Positions 1-5,032 of a stretch of DNA of 5,682 nucleotides are shown piece after piece. The position numbers and the translations under genes are program-made. Origin of the DNA: Acidobacteriota bacterium (GTDB taxonomy: Bacteria; Acidobacteriota; Terriglobia; Acidiferrales; UBA7541); the NCBI GenBank assembly GCA_003133505.1, contig PKXT01000082.1:1-5682 (forward strand), given 5' to 3'. How positions within the stretch are numbered: the stretch's first letter is position 1; each line of letters opens with the position of its first letter. Under the pieces are notes generated by a model that made no database searches, had not been told where the DNA came from, and saw nothing but the letters and a program-made list of their open reading frames with translations.

Positions 1-2
1 TC

Positions 3-815
3 AAGATGCGGCATGACGCGCATTACATCGAATCGCTGACCAGTTACAGCGGCGCGTCCGTTGGACGGATGATACCGCTGGAAAAAGTGCGTCCCAATCC
101 CGATCAGCCGCGCAAAGTTATCGGCGACGTTAGCGAACTCGCCGCGTCCATTCGTGAAAAAGGAATTCTCCAGCCGCTGCTGGTGCGCTACGTTCCGCGC
201 GAAGACATCTACTACATCATTTCCGGCGAGCGCCGTTACCACGCATCGCAGGAAGCGGGACTGACCGAGGTCCCCTGCATCGAGCGCATCGCCGACGAAG
301 CCGAAACTCTTGAGCTTGCGCTCATCGAAAATCTTCAGCGCAAGGATTTGAGCGTCTTTGAGGAATCCGAAGGCCTGTTCCGCCTGGCCCAGCAATACGA
401 ATACACTCACGAGGACATCGCCCGAAAAATCGGCAAGGCTCGTTCTTCGGTTACCGAGACGCTTTCCCTTCGCGCGATTCCGGAGCCCTTGCGAAAGGTC
501 TGCACGGAGAAGGGAATTGTCTCCCGTTCGCTGTTGCTCCAGGTCGCCCGCCAACCCAATGAAGCCGCCATGCGCGCAATGATCGAGCAAATCGAGCAAG
601 GTGGCCTGACCCGCGATGAAGCGCGGCGTGCCCGTCAGGACGCTTCGGCCAGCGAGCCACGGCCCAAGTCCTACACCTTTGAATTCCGGCCACCGCAGGG
701 AAATTTTCGCGTGCGGATTCAGTTCCGTAAGAGCAACGTCGCGCGCGAGGAATTGCTCGCCGCTCTTCGAGCCGCCATCGCTGAAATCGAAGCCGCCATT
801 TCTTCCGCCGCCTGA
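3..815 (+). CDS. parB: ParB/RepB/Spo0J-family partition protein (5' end probably outside window)
   Basis: Chromosome-partition protein of the ParB/Spo0J family; the family binds parS DNA, uses CTP as a clamp-closing switch and works with the ATPase ParA. Numbered from the ATG at position 6 (269 residues), the N-terminal domain covers about 20-110 and holds NPDQPR (31-36), the arginine-rich GERRYHAS box (74-81, CTP/parS-spreading motif) and ENLQRKDL (108-115). A helix-turn-helix follows at about 133-159 (YTHEDIARKIG..RSSVTETL). The C-terminal domain (about 219-265) is a basic/hydrophobic stretch rich in alanine at its end, unlike the short canonical ParB dimerisation tail. The frame is open to the window edge (a Lys codon precedes the ATG) and no ribosome binding site is visible. 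From memory, related acidobacterial proteins run on before 'MRHDAHY', so the true start is probably upstream. No parA is in the window. The family call is secure; a role in chromosome rather than plasmid partition is inferred. Confidence 0.93.
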   Translation, partial: KMRHDAHYIESLTSYSGASVGRMIPLEKVRPNPDQPRKVIGDVSELAASIREKGILQPLLVRYVPREDIYYIISGERRYHASQEAGLTEVPCIERIADEAETLELALIENLQRKDLSVFEESEGLFRLAQQYEYTHEDIARKIGKARSSVTETLSLRAIPEPLRKVCTEKGIVSRSLLLQVARQPNEAAMRAMIEQIEQGGLTRDEARRARQDASASEPRPKSYTFEFRPPQGNFRVRIQFRKSNVAREELLAALRAAIAEIEAAISSAA

Positions 816-979
816 TTTAGAGGCCTGCGTTACCGTCTTCCGTCATCTGCTATTTCGCCGCATGCGTCTATAAGTCATCCTGCCTGCCCTGACGAAGGAA
901 GCGCAACAAAACACTGGCTATTGATTTGTTCAATGTCCCTTTCAGAACCGCCGGCCTGTTAATCCCCCCCCGTGAACCT

Positions 980-1012
980 TTCATTCTGAGCGTAGCGAAG
1001 GATCTGCATTTG
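980..1012 (+). repeat. Interspersed 'ILSVAKDL' repeat (TCATTCTGAGCGTAGCGAAGG type)
   Basis: The segment runs TTCATTCTGAGCG, TAGCGAAGGATCT, GCATTTG. Read in one frame it gives the peptide FILSVAKDLHL. This is the known family of short intergenic repeats in many Acidobacteriota and Bacteroidetes genomes that yields spurious peptides such as 'VILSEAKDL' (or 'CHSERSEE' on the other strand); the commonest form has GAGCGAAGCGAAGG where this copy has GAGCGTAGCGAAGG. Only one clear copy is in the window, so the family assignment rests on memory. It is non-coding, and its function is unknown. Confidence 0.72.
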
Positions 1013-1063
1013 ATGTGGTATTTATCCTTGTTTATCGCTATAGCTGTCGGCTGGATTTGCCCT

Positions 1064-1069
1064 TACAAT
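1064..1069 (+). promoter_or_regulatory. Possible -10 box (TACAAT) for the 109-residue hypothetical gene
   Basis: TACAAT matches the sigma-70 -10 consensus at five of six bases and lies 13 bases before the ATG at 1083. Transcription would start about seven bases before the ATG, leaving almost no leader. No good -35 box is seen 16-18 bases upstream, and only a weak AGGCG (1072-1076) could act as a ribosome binding site. Confidence 0.3.
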
Positions 1070-1082
1070 ACAGGCGTCGCAT

Positions 1083-1412
1083 ATGCCCGAACTCACCCCG
1101 TCTCACGTCGCCGTCCTCGAAAAACTTCGCGATAGCGGCTTTATCTTCGTCGCGTTTCCCATGTACGCCAATTACATTGGAGTGCGGAAAGGGAGCTGCG
1201 CCGCACTTCTCTCCGCGCAGGAATCGGGCGACGTGCGCCTCTTTGGCGATCCCGGCTGGATGATCGGCCAGCAAATTTCCGTCCGCATCTCGCGGGGCGG
1301 CTCCGATTGGTTTGTGTGGAAGCAGCAATCTGTCGAAGCCACGCCCGCGCGCCTCGCCGAGCTCGCCCAGTTCACGACCGATTTGCTTCGCACTCTGGCG
1401 CCCGCCCCATGA
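1083..1412 (+). CDS. Conserved-looking hypothetical protein, 109 residues
   Basis: I do not recognise a named family. The protein is soluble, with no signal peptide or membrane helix. A helical start (about residues 6-17, HVAVLEKLRDSG) is followed by a mixed strand region FIFVAFPMYANYIGVRKGSCAALL (about 19-43), then short segments including RLFGDPGWMIG and VRISRGGSDWFVWK, and a C-terminal helix (about 86-105, TPARLAELAQFTTDLL). The alternation of short strands, glycine turns and aromatic residues looks like a small alpha/beta domain and not chance translation. Third positions are GC-rich as in the neighbouring genes, and the gene is co-oriented with polX, which starts 67 bases after its stop. 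The large antisense frame here (1038-1487) lacks such features. It is probably a lineage-specific conserved protein; its function is unknown. Confidence 0.72.
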   Translation: MPELTPSHVAVLEKLRDSGFIFVAFPMYANYIGVRKGSCAALLSAQESGDVRLFGDPGWMIGQQISVRISRGGSDWFVWKQQSVEATPARLAELAQFTTDLLRTLAPAP

Positions 1413-1423
1413 TCTCCGCGCCG

Positions 1424-1441
1424 GAATGAGCTTACTCATTC
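1424..1441. repeat. Perfect 7-bp inverted repeat between hypothetical gene and polX
   Basis: GAATGAG (1424-1430) and CTCATTC (1435-1441) are exact reverse complements around the loop CTTA. It lies 12 bases after the upstream stop codon and 25 bases before the polX -10 box. No T-run follows on either strand, so it is not a standard intrinsic terminator; an operator or a factor-dependent 3' end hairpin are alternatives. Confidence 0.6.
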
Positions 1442-1466
1442 GCCGCATCTCATCCGCCGCATAGCT

Positions 1467-1472
1467 TATAAT
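1467..1472 (+). promoter_or_regulatory. Consensus -10 box (TATAAT) of polX, implying a leaderless transcript
   Basis: A perfect TATAAT ends seven bases before the polX ATG (1480). With the usual 6-8 base distance from -10 to the start point, transcription would begin at or next to the A of the ATG. No Shine-Dalgarno-like purine run is present (the intervening bases are TTCTTCC), which fits leaderless initiation. The region 17 bases upstream (CGCATC, 1444-1449) is a poor -35 match. Two copies of CGCCGCAT (1441-1448 and 1455-1462, 14 bases apart) lie in this upstream region. Confidence 0.5.
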
Positions 1473-1479
1473 TTCTTCC

Positions 1480-3231
1480 ATGGACAATCGGGAAATCGCT
1501 CACATCCTGCGCGAGACCGCGCAGCTCCTCGAAATTGACGGCGCCATCATCGGCCGCTATCGCACCTATGAAAAAGCCGCCGAGCTCATCGAGACCATGA
1601 CCGAATCCGTCGCCGCTATGTCCGCGGACACCGACAAGCTCACAGAGCTTCCCGGCATTGGCGACAACATGGCCGCGCACATCCAGGAAATCGTGCGCAC
1701 CGGCGATTACTTCATGCGCGCGAAGCTCCTGAAAAAATATCCCGTCACCATGCTTGAGGTGCTCCGCCTGCAATCCCTCGGCCCCAAGAAAGCCGCTTTT
1801 CTGTGGAGCCATTTCCAAGCCGGCAACGTGGATGCCATCGAAAAAATCGCCCGCGAAGGCAAGCTCCGCGATCTTCCCGGCTTCGGCGAAAAGACAGAAC
1901 AGAACATCATCTCCGCCATTGAAGCCCATCGCCGCGGAGGCGGCCGCTCCCTGATTAACGCCGCGGAAGAAATGGCTGACCTTGTCGCCGGCTACATTCG
2001 CGGCATGGGAGAGGACATCCTCTCCGTCACTTTCGCCGGGTCGCTTCGGAGGGGCAAGGAAACCATTGGCGATCTCGATTTCATCGTGATCCTTCCCCCC
2101 GGCCGCGATTCCGCCGAACACGTTGAGAAAGTCATCGCCCACGTGCTTGCCTTTGGGGCGATCGATCAGGTGCTCGCCCACGGCGAAAACAAAGTCAGTT
2201 TTCGCTCCACCAGCGGCATGCAGGTTGACGTGCGTTTCCTCAGAGCCGAAAGCGAAGGCGCCGCCATGCTCTATTTTACCGGCTCCAAGGAACACAATGT
2301 CGCCCTGCGCGGACGCGCTCTCAAAATGGGCTATACGCTGAATGAATATGCGCTGACAACGCTGAAGGGCGGCAAAGTCGCCGCGTCGCGTACCGAAGAG
2401 GAAATCTACCGCAAGCTCAAGCTCGATTACATTGATCCGCAGCTTCGCGAAAACACCGGCGAAATCGAAGCCGCCGAAAAGCACACCCTTCCGCGCCTCG
2501 TCAACCTGGAGGACATTCGCGGCGACCTCCAGATGCACACCACCGCATCCGACGGCAAGAACTCCATCGAACAAATGGCCGCCGCCGCGCAGGAGCTCGG
2601 CTACGAATATATCGCCCTTACGGACCATTCCAAAGCCCTCGCCATGGTTCGCGGCATGGACGAGAAGCGCACTCTCGAGCAAATCAAGAAAATTCACGCC
2701 GCGCAGAAGAAGTTTCCCAAAATCCGTCTGCTCACCAGTATTGAAGTGGATATTCTCAAAGACGGCTTGCTCGACCTGCACAACGACGTTCTCGCCCAGC
2801 TCAATGTCGTCGTTGCCTCCGTTCATTCCCACATGCGAATGGAACGCGCCGCGATGACTGACCGCCTTCTGCGTGCTCTCGAAAATCCCTATCTCCAGAT
2901 TCTCGCCCATCCCACTGGACGCCTGCTCCTCCGCCGCGAGCCTTCCGAATACGACATGGAACTGATTCTCGATACGTGCAAGCGCTTCGGCGTCGTCGTC
3001 GAATGCAACAGCTACCCCGACCGCCTCGACTTCCGGGACACCCACCTCCGCATGGCCAAGGAGCGCGGCCTCAAAGTGGTCATCTCCACCGACTCCCACA
3101 GCACCGGCAACCTCCTCCTGATGAAGTACGGAGTCATCACCGCCCGCCGCGCCTGGCTCGAGCCTCGCGACGTCATTAACACCTTGCCGTTAGCGGAAAT
3201 GCTCGCCTCCCTCCGCCCCAAACGCGGATAA
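1480..3231 (+). CDS. polX: DNA polymerase X family protein with PHP 3'-5' exonuclease domain
   Basis: Bacterial PolX: a short-gap-filling repair polymerase, usually linked to base excision repair, with a C-terminal PHP metallonuclease giving 3'-5' exonuclease and, in some members, AP-endonuclease activity. It is full length (583 residues). The N-terminal helical domain carries helix-hairpin-helix units near 54-74 (LPGIGDNMA), 92-112 (LQSLGPKKA) and 129-148 (LPGFGEKT). The nucleotidyltransferase domain has the GSLRRG motif (187-192) and the metal-binding acids D198, D200 (GDLD) and D250 (VDV), plus YFTGSKEHN (265-273). The PHP domain starts near 346 and keeps H353, H383 (TDH), E422 (IEVD), H449 and H451, H477 (AHP), D538 and H540 (TDSH). 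Residue 351 is Gln where the classic PHP motif has His (QMH for HxH). The ATG at 1480 fits the usual family N-terminus and has a TATAAT directly upstream. The long antisense frame inside it is a shadow. Confidence 0.97.
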   Translation: MDNREIAHILRETAQLLEIDGAIIGRYRTYEKAAELIETMTESVAAMSADTDKLTELPGIGDNMAAHIQEIVRTGDYFMRAKLLKKYPVTMLEVLRLQSLGPKKAAFLWSHFQAGNVDAIEKIAREGKLRDLPGFGEKTEQNIISAIEAHRRGGGRSLINAAEEMADLVAGYIRGMGEDILSVTFAGSLRRGKETIGDLDFIVILPPGRDSAEHVEKVIAHVLAFGAIDQVLAHGENKVSFRSTSGMQVDVRFLRAESEGAAMLYFTGSKEHNVALRGRALKMGYTLNEYALTTLKGGKVAASRTEEEIYRKLKLDYIDPQLRENTGEIEAAEKHTLPRLVNLEDIRGDLQMHTTASDGKNSIEQMAAAAQELGYEYIALTDHSKALAMVRGMDEKRTLEQIKKIHAAQKKFPKIRLLTSIEVDILKDGLLDLHNDVLAQLNVVVASVHSHMRMERAAMTDRLLRALENPYLQILAHPTGRLLLRREPSEYDMELILDTCKRFGVVVECNSYPDRLDFRDTHLRMAKERGLKVVISTDSHSTGNLLLMKYGVITARRAWLEPRDVINTLPLAEMLASLRPKRG

Positions 3232-3245
3232 AGACCTGAGCCCCT

Positions 3246-3719
3246 ATGAAGCGACGCCCCTACTACAGCTCGCGCAACAACCCTAGGAGCCGGACACTCC
3301 TGGAGCTTTACACGAAGCTCAAACATCTATACCTAATGTTTCGCGACGATGATTTCTTTAGGGGCAAGGCAGAGATCATGGGAAGCCAGGTGCCTGACTC
3401 ATTTCTGCACACAGCCGTTCTGGCGCTACGTGTCCAACTGTTTCCAATTGAAGTCTGGACCCTCGCTGACATTACAGAGGACCGAGTATTTGACACGATT
3501 GAGTTCCTTCACGACCACGCATCCAAACCGGACCAGCGAGTTGATAAGTATGATCCCAGCATCTCGGGCCGCCTCAAGCGCCTCATGCAGTCGGCTTTCC
3601 GACTTCGCAAGTACCCTCAGGGCCGATTGCCGGGCCTCATCGGCGGCTCGGTATTTGGATTTAGCTTCAGAGATTGTCTGTTCAGATGCGGCCAGAGTCC
3701 CGCCCATCAATTTGACTAA
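3246..3719 (+). CDS. Hypothetical protein with an Abi-like N-terminal half, possibly truncated
   Basis: The frame encodes 157 residues, starting 14 bases after the polX stop with no clear ribosome binding site. Residues about 18-95 look like a genuine fold: a helix LLELYTKLKHLYLMFRDDDFF, then VPDSFLHTAVLALRVQLFP, IEVWTLADITED and VFDTIEFLHDHASKP. The last two resemble, from memory only, conserved segments in the N-terminal region of AbiJ-like abortive-infection proteins, where 'D.IEFL.DH.SKP' is typical; those proteins are usually longer than 157 residues. From about residue 110 on (RLKRLMQSAFRLRKYPQG... to the end) the sequence looks poorly structured, and other frames stay open, so truncation or decay is likely. 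Codon use includes AGG, AGA, CGA and CTA, which are scarce in polX next door, hinting at a foreign origin. If functional it could be a remnant phage-defence protein. It could also be a plain orphan ORF or a pseudogene. Confidence 0.5.
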   Translation: MKRRPYYSSRNNPRSRTLLELYTKLKHLYLMFRDDDFFRGKAEIMGSQVPDSFLHTAVLALRVQLFPIEVWTLADITEDRVFDTIEFLHDHASKPDQRVDKYDPSISGRLKRLMQSAFRLRKYPQGRLPGLIGGSVFGFSFRDCLFRCGQSPAHQFD

Positions 3720-3904
3720 AGATGCTCATAAGCTCGCTCCCACAATTTCACAGAAGCGCGGCACCGAGCGATACCCAAGCCTCACGTGGCCAGACCGTCG
3801 TGATGATCTGGCCGGATAGCTGAGGCTACGCGCTACGTTGAACCATCTATCACCGCCGCGTCACTGCTTCCGCTCTTACCTTCGTGTAATGCTACAGTCA
3901 GCTT
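3720..3904. other. Gene-free stretch between convergent units, with nested inverted repeat
   Basis: No credible coding region is seen in these 185 bases between the end of the + strand Abi-like ORF and the end of the - strand YXWXGXW gene. It contains the two-tier inverted repeat at 3778-3827 and a short direct repeat GCTACGC/GCTACG next to it (about 3825-3837). No T-run follows a hairpin on either strand, and nothing tRNA-like was found. Confidence 0.55.
3778..3827. repeat. Nested two-tier inverted repeat (two perfect 7-bp stems)
   Basis: The outer arms AGCCTCA (3778-3784) and TGAGGCT (3821-3827) are exact reverse complements. Inside them, GGCCAGA (3788-3794) and TCTGGCC (3807-3813) are also exact. 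The inner loop is 12 bases; the spacers between tiers are 3 bases on the left and 7 on the right. The 50-base unit could fold as an imperfect hairpin on either strand. There is no T-tract. Role options are a bidirectional transcription end between convergent genes, a mobile-repeat hairpin, or a protein-binding site. Confidence 0.65.
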
Positions 3905-4213
3905 CTACCGCCAGTGGCCGCCGACCCAAAACCAGCCGCGGGGACCGTGAACCCAGTGTCCCGGGACCCACACTACCCCAGGACGCGGTGGCAACGCCCA
4001 CCTTCCCGGCGCCCACACATAAGCCCTCCCATTCCAGCTTTGGTAACCGGGCTCCCAGACGTACCGGGGGCCGGGCGCCACTGGACGCGTTTGCACCACC
4101 ACAGGCGGAGGCGCTACACGCACGTAAACCGTCTGTGCGGCGGCGACACCCGCGAGCGACAGCGCGCCTAGAAACAGGCCCGCGATGGTTCCTACGGCCT
4201 TATTTTTTGCCAT
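3905..4213 (-). CDS. Small exported YXWXGXW repeat-containing protein
   Basis: A 102-residue secreted protein of the YXWXGXW-repeat type, common in Acidobacteriota and Proteobacteria and of unknown function, generally assumed to be periplasmic or surface-associated. Residues 1-27 form a signal peptide: MAKNKA (basic), a hydrophobic core GTIAGLFLGALSLAGVA, and a cleavage site after AAA, before Q27. A proline/valine-rich linker (28-50) leads to repeats of the W-x-P-G-x-W type: YVWEPGY (51-57), YVWAPGRW (65-72), VVWVPGHW (80-87) and WFWVGGHW (94-101), ending one residue later. The ATG at 4213 is chosen over an upstream in-frame start at 4231 because AGGAG (4225-4221) lies seven bases before it and the signal peptide begins there. 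A promoter lies about 46 bases upstream, so it is probably a single-gene unit. Confidence 0.85.
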   Translation of the reverse strand: MAKNKAVGTIAGLFLGALSLAGVAAAQTVYVRVAPPPVVVQTRPVAPGPRYVWEPGYQSWNGRAYVWAPGRWALPPRPGVVWVPGHWVHGPRGWFWVGGHWR

Positions 4214-4220
4214 GAATTTT

Positions 4221-4225
4221 CTCCT
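4221..4225 (-). promoter_or_regulatory. Ribosome binding site (AGGAG) of the YXWXGXW gene
   Basis: AGGAG on the - strand ends seven bases before the ATG at 4213 and fixes the start there instead of at the upstream in-frame codon at 4231, which would place this site inside the coding region. Confidence 0.7.
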
Positions 4226-4265
4226 GTGCAAATTCCATCATGGATTTGAACTCAAAAACGGTGCC

Positions 4266-4294
4266 ATTGTACACCCATCTCATGTGACTGTAAT
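4266..4294 (-). promoter_or_regulatory. Sigma-70-type promoter for the YXWXGXW gene
   Basis: On the - strand, ATTACA (4294-4289; four of six matches to TTGACA) is followed after exactly 17 bases by TACAAT (4271-4266; five of six matches to TATAAT). The predicted start point near 4259 leaves a leader of about 46 bases with the ribosome binding site near its end. Confidence 0.5.
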
Positions 4295-4326
4295 ACTGAT
4301 TGTGCGCGCTCTGAACCAAAAAATGC

Positions 4327-4884
4327 TTATTCCTCCGCCTGCGGCTCATAACGCAGAATTACGCATCCTGACGACAACGGCCTCGCTTCCAGGAGATTCA
4401 TTCGCCTCCGGCTCAGGTTGCGACCGAATAGCGTCTTGCCTCTTCCCAACACAACCGGGACCAGGCCAATGCGATATTCATCGAAGAGCCCTTGCTCCAT
4501 CAGCGTTGCGGAGAGATCGCCGCTGCCAAACACAAATATGTTCTTGTCGCCCTGGCGCTTCAGCTCCCGAACCTTCGCCGCCTCGTCACCTTTCACGAGT
4601 TTTGTGTTGTTCCATTCCGCCTCATCGAGCGTTCGTGAAAAGACCACTTTGGGCAAGCTGTTCATGACCCCGGCGACTTCGCCTTGCGCGGGCTGCCAAT
4701 AGGCGGCCATGCCCTGATAGGTCACGCGGCCAAACAAGAGCATCTCGGTGGATCGCAACTGCTCCGATGAGAAGCGCTCTAGTTCATCGCCCCAGACGTA
4801 CTGGAGCCAATCCAACCCCCAACTTTCCGCTCCTTCGAAATAGCCATCGAGCGTCATCAAATTCCACATAATCAGTTTGCTTAT
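4327..4884 (-). CDS. Dihydrofolate reductase family protein (RibD C-terminal domain), probable ATA start
   Basis: A RibD_C/DHFR-fold, NAD(P)H-dependent reductase-like protein of the YyaP/YwjB kind; the substrate of these stand-alone members is unknown, and a true folate or riboflavin role should not be assumed. Counting from the ATA at 4884 it is 185 residues: strand KLIMWNLMTLDGYFEG (3-18), helix DELERFSSEQL (33-43), MLLFGRVTYQGMAAYW (48-63), LPKVVFSRTL (77-86), the nucleotide-binding-type loop IFVFGSGDLSATLM (116-129), and LFDEYRIGLVPVVLGRGKTLFG (133-154). Start choice: AAGGAG (4896-4891) sits six bases before ATA, exactly where homologues, from memory, begin 'MSKLI'. The alternatives are TTG at 4911 (poor ribosome site, adds nine odd residues) and ATG at 4869 (would delete part of the first strand). 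It follows the co-oriented SRPBCC gene after a gap of about 150 bases. From memory, AHSA1 and DHFR-family genes often sit together, frequently with an ArsR regulator. Confidence 0.9.
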   Translation of the reverse strand: MSKLIMWNLMTLDGYFEGAESWGLDWLQYVWGDELERFSSEQLRSTEMLLFGRVTYQGMAAYWQPAQGEVAGVMNSLPKVVFSRTLDEAEWNNTKLVKGDEAAKVRELKRQGDKNIFVFGSGDLSATLMEQGLFDEYRIGLVPVVLGRGKTLFGRNLSRRRMNLLEARPLSSGCVILRYEPQAEE

Positions 4885-4890
4885 TGCAAG

Positions 4891-4898
4891 CTCCTTTT
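4891..4898 (-). promoter_or_regulatory. Strong ribosome binding site (AAAAGGAG) before the ATA start
   Basis: AAAAGGAG on the - strand ends six bases before the ATA at 4884 and 21 bases before the nearest ATG (4869). This spacing decides for the ATA position as the initiation site, or for an ATG there that has mutated or been misread. Confidence 0.6.
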
Positions 4899-4931
4899 GC
4901 CAGCGCCGCAAAACTTTCCAATTCCGATGGT

Positions 4932-4960
4932 GTTATAGCGGAGGCTCTACGCCTCAGCCA
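4932..4960 (-). promoter_or_regulatory. Possible promoter with operator-like dyad before the DHFR-family gene
   Basis: TATAAC (4937-4932) on the - strand matches five of six -10 bases and would start transcription near 4925, about 40 bases before the proposed start codon. Seventeen bases upstream is TGGCTG (4960-4955), a poor -35. The dyad GAGGC-GTAGA-GCCTC (4955-4941) fills most of the spacer, a place where a repressor could bind. It lacks a T-run, so a terminator for the upstream SRPBCC gene is less likely. Confidence 0.3.
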
Positions 4961-5032
4961 GTTTCATTAAGCGCCGAGACCCTCTCGCTCTCTAGGTTCC
5001 CAGCCCACTTCCGCGTTCAGAGCCCGCTATCT

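Larger units (their letters stand above)
816..1082. other. Intergenic region after parB, with interspersed repeat and C8 run
   Basis: This 267-base gap has no credible gene. The short + strand reading at 926-1135 is only a translation through the interspersed repeat at about 980-1012. It holds a run of eight C at 964-971, the repeat itself, a possible degenerate second repeat-like segment (873-900) and, near its right end, a TACAAT hexamer (1064-1069) that could serve the next gene. No hairpin followed by a T-run is seen after parB, so its terminator is not identified. Confidence 0.6.

Noticed and set aside
926..1135. 69-residue + strand ORF containing PFILSVAKDLHL
   Set aside because: This is the well-known spurious translation of an interspersed repeat, and the frame overlaps the start of the next gene.
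1038..1487. 149-residue open frame on the - strand
   Set aside because: It lies opposite the 109-residue + strand gene and runs across the polX promoter. Its sequence lacks domain-like features, and the + strand reading is more protein-like.
1450..3099. 549-residue open frame on the - strand
   Set aside because: It is the antisense of polX, whose + strand product has all family motifs. The reverse frame is repetitive, rich in Gly/Phe/Asp/His and matches nothing known; GC-rich third positions keep it open.
3783..3788. CACGTG core as a possible parS site (also near 2140)
   Set aside because: Only the central six bases match; the flanking TGTT and AACA halves of parS are missing, and two chance hexamers are expected at this frequency.
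3349..3819. 156-residue + strand ORF in the +1 frame over the Abi-like gene
   Set aside because: It is Ser/Arg/Thr/Ala-rich with no conserved-looking segment. Its first part overlaps the better-supported frame, and it does not continue the Abi-like domain convincingly.
3838..4215. 125-residue and 85-residue + strand ORFs opposite the YXWXGXW gene
   Set aside because: They are Pro/Arg/His-rich shadows of the W-P-G repeats on the other strand, with no ribosome binding site.
4316..4345. CCGC-AG-GCGG and a following T6 run as a terminator after the DHFR-family gene (- strand)
   Set aside because: The stem has four pairs with a two-base loop, lies inside the coding end, and the T-run is more than ten bases away, so it is not a credible intrinsic terminator.
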